The notes under the pieces were generated by a model. That model was not told where the DNA came from. It saw only the letters and a list, made by a program, of their open reading frames with translations, and made no database searches. Below, one piece after another: positions 1 to 6,316 of a stretch of 8,250 nt of DNA. The stretch lies in contig HF989192.1 of assembly GCA_000431275.1 (NCBI GenBank), positions 1 to 8,250 on the forward strand. The letters are read 5' to 3'. The DNA comes from Prevotella sp. CAG:755 (GTDB lineage: Bacteria > Bacteroidota > Bacteroidia > Bacteroidales > Bacteroidaceae). Made by a program: the position numbers and the translations under genes. How positions within the stretch are numbered: position 1 is the first letter of the stretch; every line of letters starts with the position of its first letter.

Positions 1-798
1 GGCGGCTGCGGCTTCCTCCGAAGCGGTGAAGGCGAAGTTGCCGTCGGCGCAGATAATGCGCGGCTCGCCGCCGGCGTTCTGCCGGAGCAGGATGAGCACT
101 TCCTTGCATTCGCCGCGGTCTGCGACGACATGGATTTCAGCCACGCCGGGAAGTCCGGCGGCTGCTTCGTGCAGGTCGATCATAGGCGAGAGTTTCACCA
201 TCACGGCCGGCGCCTTGCTCAGCAGGGCGGGCGCGAGGTGGCCGATGTCGGGCGTGCAGTCGGCCAGTGCCACGGTTTTCCGTCCGGCGCTGTCGCGGCG
301 GGCCGGGTCGACGAATATCAGGTCGAGCGCAGGGAGAGTGAGGAGGATGTCGGCGGCGTCTCCTGCGATGACTTCGGCGTTTTTAACGCCAAGCAGCGGC
401 AGGTTATGGCGGACTGTGTCGCAAAGTTCGGCCGACCGTTCCACATAAAAAGCCCTGTCGAACAAAGGGGCCAGATGGGCGAAGTCAACGCCGAAACCGC
501 CTGTCAGGTCGGCCATGGCGCCGTGCGGAATGTCGAGACCGGCTGCGAGGCGGGCTTTGTAGCGGGCGGCGTGTTCGCCGGAGCATTGTTCGAGCGACAG
601 CCGCTGCGGGAAGCGTAGCCTATCCACCGCCGCCCACGACGGCACCTTGGCTGCGAGGCGCTGTCGCCCTTCGATCTGCCGCAGGGCCAGCGTGCTGTCG
701 ATGTCTGTCCTTCCGGCCAGTTTCAGGGCCAGTGCGGCGACGTCGGCATGCTGGTTTTGCTCGATGAAAAGGCGTGTTTTTTCGTCCAATGGCTCCAT
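1..798 (-). CDS. PG_1098-like / THUMP-like-domain class I SAM-dependent methyltransferase (C-terminus cut by window edge)
   Basis: The reading frame opens at the ATG whose complement is at 796-798 and stays open for 266 codons to base 1, so the C-terminal part is missing. A Rossmann-type methyltransferase core is visible. Motif I is ADLTGGFGVDFAHLA (residues 96-110). An acidic motif II follows as YVERS (118-122, E120 likely contacting SAM ribose), and a motif IV-like VDPARRD sits at 163-169. This combination matches the Bacteroidetes family typified by Porphyromonas PG_1098, which is about 390 aa long and ends in ferredoxin-like and THUMP-like domains. Those domains would lie outside the window. 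A THUMP-like end suggests RNA as substrate, but that is inference. The gene starts 12 nt after the stop of the upstream dipeptidase gene and has no promoter of its own, so the two are probably co-transcribed. Confident on the fold and family, not on the substrate. Confidence 0.85.
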   Translation of the reverse strand, partial: MEPLDEKTRLFIEQNQHADVAALALKLAGRTDIDSTLALRQIEGRQRLAAKVPSWAAVDRLRFPQRLSLEQCSGEHAARYKARLAAGLDIPHGAMADLTGGFGVDFAHLAPLFDRAFYVERSAELCDTVRHNLPLLGVKNAEVIAGDAADILLTLPALDLIFVDPARRDSAGRKTVALADCTPDIGHLAPALLSKAPAVMVKLSPMIDLHEAAAGLPGVAEIHVVADRGECKEVLILLRQNAGGEPRIICADGNFAFTASEEAAAA

Positions 799-810
799 CT
801 GTCGTGTGTC

Positions 811-1479
811 TCAGCGTATGACTTTATAACGTGCCTTGGCTTCGGCGCGTGACTTGAAGTTGAAGTGCCACCACTCGGTGCGCAGGGGCTTGAAGCCTGC
901 CTCGCGCATGACGCGGCGAAGCAGCCTGCGGTTGCGGACGGCCTGTACGGAGAGCTTGCCGCGGCGGCGGAGTTCGTCTTCGCGGTCAATGTGGGAAGCG
1001 GCTCCCATGTGGTCTATCTTGGTGCCCATGTCGAGCGTGTCGCCGGTGGCAGCGTCGCAGAGGGTCAGGTCTACGGCCAGCCCGTAGTTGTGCAGGCCGC
1101 CTCCGCGTGCCGGATTGCTGACATAGAAGTACTTAGGCGTGTCTTTCACTTCGTTCCACATTTTTTGCTGTACGCTCATCGGACGGCCGGCGTCGTACAC
1201 GACGAGAGACAAGTCGGGGCGCAGGCGGTGCAGGATGGCTTGTGCGCGTTTCAGGGCATGGGCTGCTTCGGGATGGAGATAGGCCCGGCGAAGGTCGGTG
1301 TAGAGTACGTGGCCCGTAAAGTTGTCCGCGCGGCCGTACATCAAACTGACGCGGATGGTGGAATCCACTTCGGCGATGTTTACCATGCCTTGACGTTCGA
1401 TGGCCAGTTCTGTGGCTGTTTTGCCGTCGCCGGGCGACATACAGGCGAGCAGGATAGAAAGAATTAATGCTGTCGTCAT
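811..1479 (-). CDS. VanX/DdpX-family D-Ala-D-Ala dipeptidase (peptidase M15D), probably exported
   Basis: The predicted protein is 222 aa. M15D hallmarks are present in order: the substrate-binding arginine in YDAGRP (R99), the first zinc-ligand block GGLHNYGLAVDLTL (H130, D137), and the EWWHF block (catalytic E202, zinc ligand H205). VanX/DdpX enzymes hydrolyse D-Ala-D-Ala. The N-terminus, MTTALILSILLAC, is a short hydrophobic stretch ending in a lipobox-like LLAC (C13), which suggests a periplasmic lipoprotein. It lacks a basic n-region, so this is only moderately supported. The same frame stays open upstream to 1794, but a TAnnTTTG promoter (1504-1511) lies inside that extension and the extra residues look random, so 1479 is the start. 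No vanH, vanA or vanS/R-like gene is beside it. A role in turnover of cell-wall dipeptide is therefore more likely than glycopeptide resistance. It is probably the first gene of an operon with the methyltransferase. Confidence 0.9.
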   Translation of the reverse strand: MTTALILSILLACMSPGDGKTATELAIERQGMVNIAEVDSTIRVSLMYGRADNFTGHVLYTDLRRAYLHPEAAHALKRAQAILHRLRPDLSLVVYDAGRPMSVQQKMWNEVKDTPKYFYVSNPARGGGLHNYGLAVDLTLCDAATGDTLDMGTKIDHMGAASHIDREDELRRRGKLSVQAVRNRRLLRRVMREAGFKPLRTEWWHFNFKSRAEAKARYKVIR

Positions 1480-1503
1480 GGTGCTTGAATGCTGTTCACA
1501 GCG

Positions 1504-1511
1504 CAAAGATA
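1504..1511 (-). promoter_or_regulatory. Bacteroidetes -7 promoter element for the dipeptidase operon
   Basis: On the minus strand this reads TATCTTTG, a full match to TAnnTTTG, ending 24 nt before the dipeptidase ATG. That implies a leader of roughly 20 nt. No convincing TTTG -33 element is seen at the expected spacing. The site supports 1479 as the start codon. Confidence 0.65.
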
Positions 1512-1596
1512 CGTAATCCCCAGGAATTTGACGGCCCGTCATGTGGTGCCGGACCGGTCGCGGCGTCGGCTTCTGCCGTCCTGCGCGTGGTATCCT

Positions 1597-1679
1597 GACG
1601 GCTTGGGAACACGCAACGGCTGACAGGATTTTCAGGACGGCTGATGGAAATTTCTGTCGCAGTGACAGGAAATCCTGCC
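1597..1679. repeat. Intergenic cluster of short direct and inverted repeats
   Basis: Three copies of (G/A)ACGGCT lie at 1597, 1615 and 1636. TGACAGGATTTTCAG at 1621-1635 is followed by TGACAGGAAATCCTG at 1663-1677, which contains a 12-bp palindrome (1666-1677). Bases 1624-1633 can pair with 1668-1677 as a 10-bp stem with one G-U pair. A 14/15 match to the first motif occurs inverted at 5302-5316. It could be a degenerate dispersed repeat or an operator; the function is unknown. Confidence 0.4.
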
Positions 1680-1833
1680 GCCCGATCCGTTTGCCCTCCT
1701 CGTTTCCCTCGCATTTCCCGGTCTGCCGTTGCGGGACTGTCCGGTTGTCCGTAAGGTTGAAACGCGACGGGGCTTTTCGGCTCCGGCCGGACACAAAACC
1801 GCGTCAGGCCGGTGCGGAAACGAAACAAATCTT

Positions 1834-1841
1834 TAACTTTG
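1834..1841 (+). promoter_or_regulatory. Bacteroidetes -7 promoter element for the spmAB fusion gene
   Basis: TAACTTTG matches TAnnTTTG and ends 24 nt before the ATG at 1866, the same geometry as the dipeptidase promoter. No clear -33 TTTG is visible upstream. Confidence 0.6.
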
Positions 1842-1865
1842 CGGGGTCAACGCTAATCCCGCTTC

Positions 1866-3098
1866 ATGGTACTGAACTACATTTGGATTGCTTTTTTTCT
1901 CATCGCTTTCGCCATAGCGGTGGTCCGTCTTGTCGTTTTCGGCGATGTGGAAGTGTTTCCCGCCATCATGGACTCGACGTTCGCTTCGGCCAAGACTGCT
2001 TTCGAGATCTCGCTCGGCCTGACCGGAGTCCTTTCGCTTTGGCTCGGCGTGATGAAGATAGGCGAGCGCGGCGGTCTCGTGGCGTTGCTTGCGCGCGGGC
2101 TTAGTCCTGTATTTACAAAGTTGTTCCCCGAAATTCCGAAAGGCCACCCAGTGGTGGGCAACATATTTATGAACCTTGCGGCCAACATGCTTGGTCTTGA
2201 TAATGCCGCCACCCCGCTCGGCCTCAAAGCGATGGAGGGCCTGCAAGAGCTGAACCCGAAGAAAGACACGGCGTCGAACGCGATGATCATGTTCCTCGTG
2301 TTAAACACGTCAGGCCTGACGGTCATTCCCGTAAGCATCCTCGTCTACCGCGCACAGATGGGGGCGGCGCAACCGACGGATGTGTTCATCCCCATCCTGC
2401 TGGCCACGTTCTTCTCGACACTGGCGGGTATCATCGCTACGAGTTTGTATCAACGCATTAATCTGCTGAACCGCGTCCTGCTCCTGACGCTTGGCGGCGT
2501 GTCGCTGGCGGTGGCAGGAATCATGTGGGGATTCAGTCAGCTGTCGCGCGAGGACATGGCCACAGTGGCCTCGACGGTGGCTAACGTCGTGCTCTTTACC
2601 ATTGTGGTTGGCTTCATCCTCGCCGGAGTGCGGAAGAAAGTCAATGTCTACGATGCCTTTATCGAGGGAGCCAAGGACGGATTCTCGACCGCCGTCCGCA
2701 TTATCCCTTATCTCGTGGCGATTCTCGTGGGCATCGGAGTGTTCCGCGCTTCAGGAGCGATGGACTGGCTGGTCGACGGCATTGCGTGGCTGGTCGGACT
2801 GACAGGGGCCGATGCCGAATGGGTCGGCGCGCTACCCACGGCGCTGATGAAACCCCTCAGCGGGAGCGGAGCCCGCGGCATGATGGTCGACGCGATGGCT
2901 ACCTATGGCGCAGATTCCTTTGTCGGACGCCTGAGTTGCATCTTCCAAGGCGCGACCGACACGACGTTCTACATCCTGGCCGTCTATTTCGGCAGTGTCG
3001 GCGTGCGCTACACGAGGCACGCTGTGGCCTGTGGCCTGCTGGCCGACTTGGCCGGTGTGGTGGCCGCCGTGGCTATTTGTTATTTCTTCTTCGGATAG
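1866..3098 (+). CDS. Fused SpmA-SpmB nucleoside-recognition (Gate) domain membrane protein
   Basis: The predicted protein is 410 aa with many hydrophobic segments. The N-terminal half carries the SpmA-type signature NLAANMLGLDNAATPLGLKAM (about 103-123). The C-terminal half carries the SpmB-type block, with PTALMKPLSGSGARGMM at about 324-340 and GADSFVGRLSCIFQGATDTTFY at about 348-369. In Firmicutes SpmA and SpmB are two separate spore-maturation proteins; here they are one chain with two Gate domains, as commonly found in Bacteroidetes, which do not sporulate. It is an inner-membrane protein, probably a transporter or channel, and the substrate is unknown. The chosen ATG lies 24 nt after a TAnnTTTG box, and the N-terminal hydrophobic helix begins immediately. 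The flippase-like gene follows 55 nt downstream, separated by a hairpin. Confidence 0.92.
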   Translation: MVLNYIWIAFFLIAFAIAVVRLVVFGDVEVFPAIMDSTFASAKTAFEISLGLTGVLSLWLGVMKIGERGGLVALLARGLSPVFTKLFPEIPKGHPVVGNIFMNLAANMLGLDNAATPLGLKAMEGLQELNPKKDTASNAMIMFLVLNTSGLTVIPVSILVYRAQMGAAQPTDVFIPILLATFFSTLAGIIATSLYQRINLLNRVLLLTLGGVSLAVAGIMWGFSQLSREDMATVASTVANVVLFTIVVGFILAGVRKKVNVYDAFIEGAKDGFSTAVRIIPYLVAILVGIGVFRASGAMDWLVDGIAWLVGLTGADAEWVGALPTALMKPLSGSGARGMMVDAMATYGADSFVGRLSCIFQGATDTTFYILAVYFGSVGVRYTRHAVACGLLADLAGVVAAVAICYFFFG

Positions 3099-3108
3099 GG
3101 ATAAAAAC

Positions 3109-3138
3109 AGCCGCACCGGTGACGGTTCCGGCGCGGCT
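3109..3138. terminator. Hairpin between spmAB and the flippase gene (possible attenuator or bidirectional terminator)
   Basis: Bases 3109-3114 pair with 3133-3138. After one A/C mismatch, CCGG (3116-3119) pairs with CCGG (3128-3131), leaving an 8-nt loop. On the plus strand only TT follows the stem, so termination would be weak. On the minus strand the stem is followed by TGTTTTTAT, a better U-tract. No separate promoter for the downstream gene is seen, so read-through from spmAB is likely. It may also stop antisense transcription. Confidence 0.45.
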
Positions 3139-3153
3139 TAAACGATATTCAAC

Positions 3154-4671
3154 ATGGCAAACCTGAAATCTTTGGCCAAAGAAACGGCCATCTACGGAAT
3201 AAGCAGCATCTTCGGACGCTTCCTTAACTATTTGCTCGTGCCGCTTTATACGGCTACGATGGCGGCCTCGTCGGGCGCATACGGCGTGATTACGAACGTG
3301 TACAGCTATACGGCCCTGCTGCTTGTGCTGCTGACGTTCGGCATGGAGACCACGTTTTTCCGTTTTGCCAACAAAGAGGACGAAGATCCCCAGCGTGTCT
3401 ACTCGACTACACTGTGCCTTGTAGGTGGCGTGGCGCTGGCATTCGTGGTGCTTGTCCTGCTTTTCATACATCCTATCGCGGCATGGATGGAGTATCCCGA
3501 TCATCCAGAGTATGTGGCCACCATGTTTGTCTGCGTGGCCATCGACGCTTTCCAGAGCATTCCCTTTGCCTACTTGCGCTACCAGCGGAAAGCTTTGAAG
3601 TTCGCCGCGTTGAAGCTTCTCTTCATCGTGCCGAACATCTTGATTAACCTGTTGTACTTTGTCGGTGTGCCTTGGCTCTATGGCCGCGAGGCGACGCGTC
3701 CGTTGGTCAGTTGGTTCTTCGACGGACACATCGACTTTGCATGGGCGTTCTATATCAATCTCTTCTGTACCGCTTCGGTCACCTTGTTCTTCCGGCGTGA
3801 GCTCACGGGCTTCCGTTACGTGTTCGACCGGCGGTTGGCCATCCGCATGTGGCACTATTCGTGGCCCATACTGGTGTTCGGGATAGCAGGGATACTGAAT
3901 CAGGTGGCCGACAAAATACTGTTTCGTTTCATCGCGCCCCATTCCGGCCAGGAGACCGACGTGCAGCTCGGTATCTATGGAGCTGCCGTGAAAATCGCCA
4001 TGATCATGACGCTCATCACGCAGGCCTTCCGCTATGCCTATGAGCCTTTTGTCTTCAACAAGAGCAAGGACAAGGACAGCAAGGAAACCTATGCGCTGGC
4101 CATGAAGTATTTCCTGATTTTTACATTACTGGCCTTCTTGTGCGTGACAGGTTATCTGGACGTAATCAAGTATATTATTGCGCCGGATTATTGGGAAGGG
4201 CTTAAAGTGACTCCTATTGTCATGGTGGCCGGTATACTGCTGGGTGTGTTCTTCAACCTTTCTTTATGGTACAAACTCATCGATAAGACTGTCTATGGCA
4301 TGTGGTTTTCGCTTGCGGGCTGCGTCGTGCTCATCGCAGTCAATGTCGTGTTTATACCGCAGTATAGTTATATGGCCTGTGCGTGGGGAGGTGTGGCCGG
4401 TTACGGCACGGCGACACTCCTGTCGTATATTTTCGGCCAACGGATTTACCCCATCGACTATCCGTTGAAGAGTATCGGTGTCTATGTCCTGCTGACGGCT
4501 TTCTTCTTTGTCCTGATGCAACTCGTGCCGGCCAGTTGGCCGCTCATGGTGCGGCTCGGAGTCAACACGGTGCTGATAGCCTTGTTCATAGCGCATACGG
4601 TGCATTATGATTTTCCCCTTTCAGCCCTTCCCGTCGTAGGCAAGTATTTCCGTCGCAAGGGAGGCCGTTAA
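3154..4671 (+). CDS. Oligosaccharide flippase family / polysaccharide biosynthesis membrane protein (Wzx/MATE-like)
   Basis: The predicted protein is 505 aa, with roughly 12 or more hydrophobic segments along its whole length, the layout of the MOP exporter superfamily. The N-terminus, LAKETAIYGISSIFGRFLNYLLVPLYT split as LAKETAIYGISSIF (6-19) and GRFLNYLLVPLYT (21-33), is typical of polysaccharide biosynthesis proteins, in which the first helix follows a short basic and amphipathic start. The second half repeats this pattern around MWHYSWPILVFGIAGILNQ (232-250) and FRYAYEPFVF (292-301). These proteins flip lipid-linked glycans across the inner membrane. No glycosyltransferases are in the window, so the glycan is unknown and the gene may serve a housekeeping envelope role. 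It ends in a TAA that overlaps the stop of the convergent metalloprotease gene. The family call is solid; substrate and direction of transport are not shown. Confidence 0.88.
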   Translation: MANLKSLAKETAIYGISSIFGRFLNYLLVPLYTATMAASSGAYGVITNVYSYTALLLVLLTFGMETTFFRFANKEDEDPQRVYSTTLCLVGGVALAFVVLVLLFIHPIAAWMEYPDHPEYVATMFVCVAIDAFQSIPFAYLRYQRKALKFAALKLLFIVPNILINLLYFVGVPWLYGREATRPLVSWFFDGHIDFAWAFYINLFCTASVTLFFRRELTGFRYVFDRRLAIRMWHYSWPILVFGIAGILNQVADKILFRFIAPHSGQETDVQLGIYGAAVKIAMIMTLITQAFRYAYEPFVFNKSKDKDSKETYALAMKYFLIFTLLAFLCVTGYLDVIKYIIAPDYWEGLKVTPIVMVAGILLGVFFNLSLWYKLIDKTVYGMWFSLAGCVVLIAVNVVFIPQYSYMACAWGGVAGYGTATLLSYIFGQRIYPIDYPLKSIGVYVLLTAFFFVLMQLVPASWPLMVRLGVNTVLIALFIAHTVHYDFPLSALPVVGKYFRRKGGR

Positions 4672-5204
4672 GCAAAAGTACCCCGGGTCTCGAACAATTG
4701 CCGGGTGAATTGTCGCATCTCACGTGCCAGAATCTTTGCCCGCCCTCCGGTCAAGGCATCCAATGCTTTCCAGAAACGAGGACCGTGATTCATCTCTTCC
4801 AAATGGGCCAGTTCGTGCTTGATGACGTAGTCCACTAAGTGTGCGGGAGCCAACATGAGCCACAGCGAAAGGTTGATGTTCCCTTGGCCGGAGCAACTGC
4901 CCCAGCGGGTGTGCATCCGTTTGATCGTGACACGCTGGTAGCGCAGGCTTGCATGTCGGGCAAATCCGTCGAGCCGGGCGGGCAGAGTGCGTTTTGCCTC
5001 ACGGCGTAGTTGTTCGGCTAAGGCGTCGTTGAGCCATTGCTGCTGTGCGGGGTCATCCCAGTCTGGCCGAGGGGCGAGGCTGATGGTTACGTTGCCGGGG
5101 CGGCGCGACACGGCTGCGTCAGCACGTCCCGCGAGTGACGGTTCGGTCACGAAACGCAATTGGAGTAGCTCGGTGTCAATGTGGAACGAAGTGTCTATTT
5201 TCAT
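4668..5204 (-). CDS. YgjP-like (DUF45, M48-type) zinc metallopeptidase
   Basis: The predicted protein is 178 aa with no signal peptide, so probably cytoplasmic. The family hallmark MHTRWGSCSGQGNINLSLWL (about 97-116) precedes the zinc site HELAHLEEMNH (H130, E131, H134, H140) and then GPRFW (141-145). The HExxH-x5-H pattern provides three zinc ligands and a catalytic glutamate. The family is widespread but poorly characterised; databases variously call it M48 metallopeptidase or YgjP/DUF45. It is shorter than the E. coli-type members of roughly 160-240 aa only in its N-terminal part, and the catalytic half is complete. It converges on the flippase gene with a 4-nt overlap. Upstream lies an approximately 130-bp spacer and then the terminator of the tRNA-Asn gene on the same strand, so this gene needs its own promoter. 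I could not find a good TAnnTTTG box for it. Confidence 0.9.
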   Translation of the reverse strand: MKIDTSFHIDTELLQLRFVTEPSLAGRADAAVSRRPGNVTISLAPRPDWDDPAQQQWLNDALAEQLRREAKRTLPARLDGFARHASLRYQRVTIKRMHTRWGSCSGQGNINLSLWLMLAPAHLVDYVIKHELAHLEEMNHGPRFWKALDALTGGRAKILAREMRQFTRQLFETRGTFA

Positions 5205-5251
5205 AAGTATTACTGAACATTATTCTGTTGCTGCGGCAGGATCGGACGGCA

Positions 5252-5297
5252 CAGCGACTGGAATATCCGCTGCCATCAATCGGGAAAACAGTCGCTG
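5252..5297. repeat. Inverted repeat upstream of the metallopeptidase gene
   Basis: CAGCGACTG (5252-5260) and its exact inverse CAGTCGCTG (5289-5297) are separated by 28 nt. The pair lies between the tRNA terminator and the metallopeptidase start. It may be an operator, a structured 5' leader or part of a degenerate repeat. Confidence 0.35.
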
Positions 5298-5301
5298 CCT
5301 A

Positions 5302-5316
5302 CTGGAAATCCTGTCA
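5302..5316 (-). repeat. Second copy of the TGACAGGATTTYCAG motif
   Basis: On the minus strand this reads TGACAGGATTTCCAG, matching 1621-1635 at 14 of 15 positions. Both copies are intergenic. It lies between the tRNA terminator and the metallopeptidase gene. Confidence 0.35.
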
Positions 5317-5332
5317 CAGCTTTGGATAAAAG

Positions 5333-5364
5333 AAAAGCCGTCCGGATGTTTCCGAACGGCTTTT
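5333..5364 (-). terminator. Rho-independent terminator of the tRNA-Asn gene
   Basis: On the minus strand, AGCCGTTCGG, a short loop and CCGGACGGCT form a 10-bp stem with one G-U pair, preceded by AAAA and followed by TTTTCTTTT. It starts directly after the tRNA 3' end. The plus strand also has a T-run after the stem, so it could act in both directions. Confidence 0.85.
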
Positions 5365-5365
5365 G

Positions 5366-5439
5366 CGCTTCAGGATGGGCTTGAACCAACGACCCCCTGA
5401 TTAACAGTCAGGTGCTCTAACCAACTGAGCTACTGAAGC
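5366..5439 (-). tRNA. tRNA-Asn (anticodon GUU)
   Basis: The 74-nt cloverleaf on the minus strand has acceptor stem GCTTCAG/CTGAAGC, D stem GCTC/GAGC, anticodon stem CCTGA/TCAGG with loop CTGTTAA (anticodon GTT), a 5-nt variable loop GGGTC, and T arm GTTGG-TTCAAGC-CCATC. The discriminator base is G and no CCA is encoded, so CCA must be added after transcription. The T stem has one U-U opposition (positions 50 and 64); all other stems pair fully. A promoter lies 30 nt upstream and a strong hairpin terminator follows directly, so this is a single-gene unit. Confidence 0.95.
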
Positions 5440-5460
5440 AATAAACTGTCGCAACTCGGA

Positions 5461-5508
5461 ATTGCGCTGCAAAAGTAGTGGTTATTTTTGAAATTAGCAA
5501 TATCTTTG
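5461..5508 (+). promoter_or_regulatory. Promoter region of the adenosine kinase gene (two -7 boxes)
   Basis: Two TAnnTTTG matches are present: TATTTTTG at 5483-5490, with ATTG 18 nt upstream (5461-5464) as a plausible -33 element, and TATCTTTG at 5501-5508, 25 nt before the ATG at 5534. The second has the same spacing to its gene as the other promoters in this window; the first has the better -33 element. Either or both could be used. Confidence 0.6.
5470..5500 (-). promoter_or_regulatory. Promoter of tRNA-Asn (-33 TTG, -7 TACTTTTG)
   Basis: On the minus strand, TTG (complement of 5498-5500), a 20-nt spacer and TACTTTTG (complement of 5470-5477) fit the Bacteroidetes -33/-7 consensus well. 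Transcription would begin near 5463, about 24 nt before the mature tRNA. It overlaps the plus-strand promoter elements for the kinase gene. Confidence 0.7.
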
Positions 5509-6290
5509 CAGGAAATAATGTAAAAAAAATCGGATGAAGCGAATCTTAGGAATAGGTAACGCCTTGGTTGATGTCCTGGCACACATAGATAATGACAAGA
5601 TACTGAATGAATTGTCGCTCCCTAAGGGCTCGATGCAGCTCATCGACGAGGCGCGTTTTCGTGAGTTCGGTCTTGTGATGAAGGACATGGACACGGAGCG
5701 CGCCACCGGCGGCTCTGCTGCCAACACCGTTTTGGCTGTTGCCCGGCTCGGTGGCAAACCGGGCTTTATCGGAAAAATCGGTAACGATGAGGCCGGGTGT
5801 TTCTTTACAGACCATTTCCGGAAAAGCGGGGTGGAGATTTGTTTGAAACACTCGAAGCAGGCGAGCGGAGTGGCCTCTACGTTCATTTCGCCTGATGGCG
5901 AGCGGACTTTCGGTACCTACCTTGGTGCCGCGGCGGATTTAACGGCCGATGATCTCGATGCCTCCATTTTCCAAGGCTATGACTATTTTTATGTCGAAGG
6001 CTACCTCGTTCAAAACCATGCACTCATCGATCGCGCTATCGGATTGGCCCGCGAGTCGGGCTTGCAGGTTTGTCTGGATATGGCGAGCTATAACATTGTG
6101 GAGGAAGACTACGACTTCTTTGTTCATCTGGTGGATCAGACGGATATTGTCTTTGCTAATGCCGACGAAGCCCGTGTCTTTACCGGGAAAGGGCCTCATG
6201 AGGCGGCCGATGAGCTGGCTCGGACGTGCCGCATAGCCGTGGTGAAAAACGGGAAGAAAGGCGCTGTCATCCGGGGCGGAGGTCAAGCGT

Positions 6291-6316
6291 TCGACGTGCC
6301 GGCGCTCGACGTGCCG
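6291..6316 (+). repeat. 15-nt-period direct repeat TCGACGTGCCG in the kinase gene
   Basis: TCGACGTGCCG occurs at 6291-6301 and 6306-6316. The repeat is in frame and yields the duplicated residues DVPA-LDVPH. It abuts the 29-bp duplication and shares base 6316 with it. Confidence 0.7.

Larger units (their letters stand above)
1480..1865. other. Divergent intergenic region between the dipeptidase operon and spmAB
   Basis: This is a 386-bp GC-rich spacer. Each end carries an outward-facing TAnnTTTG box (1504-1511 minus, 1834-1841 plus). I see no protein-like frame between them: the open frames here give low-complexity Arg/Pro/Ser-rich translations. The middle part (1592-1679) holds short repeats, described separately. 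Confidence 0.6.

Noticed and set aside
130..618. Long plus-strand open frame opposite the methyltransferase gene
   Set aside because: It lies wholly antisense to a frame with clear SAM-binding motifs; its translation shows no motif. GC-rich DNA readily leaves the opposite strand open.
865..1467. 200-codon plus-strand open frame opposite the dipeptidase gene
   Set aside because: It mirrors a gene with complete VanX-family active-site motifs and has no recognisable domain or promoter of its own.
811..1479. Vancomycin-resistance gene cluster
   Set aside because: Only a VanX-like dipeptidase is present; no vanH-like dehydrogenase, D-Ala-D-Lac ligase or VanR/S regulator occurs in the window, and housekeeping homologues of this dipeptidase are known.
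1480..1794. Upstream extension of the dipeptidase frame to an ATG at 1794
   Set aside because: A TAnnTTTG promoter box (1504-1511) lies within it, the family does not need the extra residues, and the translated extension looks random.
3073..3942. 289-codon minus-strand open frame opposite the flippase gene
   Set aside because: Its His/Arg/Gln-rich translation has no domain, whereas the plus strand encodes a clear multi-span membrane protein.
4987..5400. Plus-strand open frame running through the tRNA-Asn gene
   Set aside because: It is antisense to the metallopeptidase start and the tRNA with its terminator; there is no promoter and no protein-like composition beyond chance.
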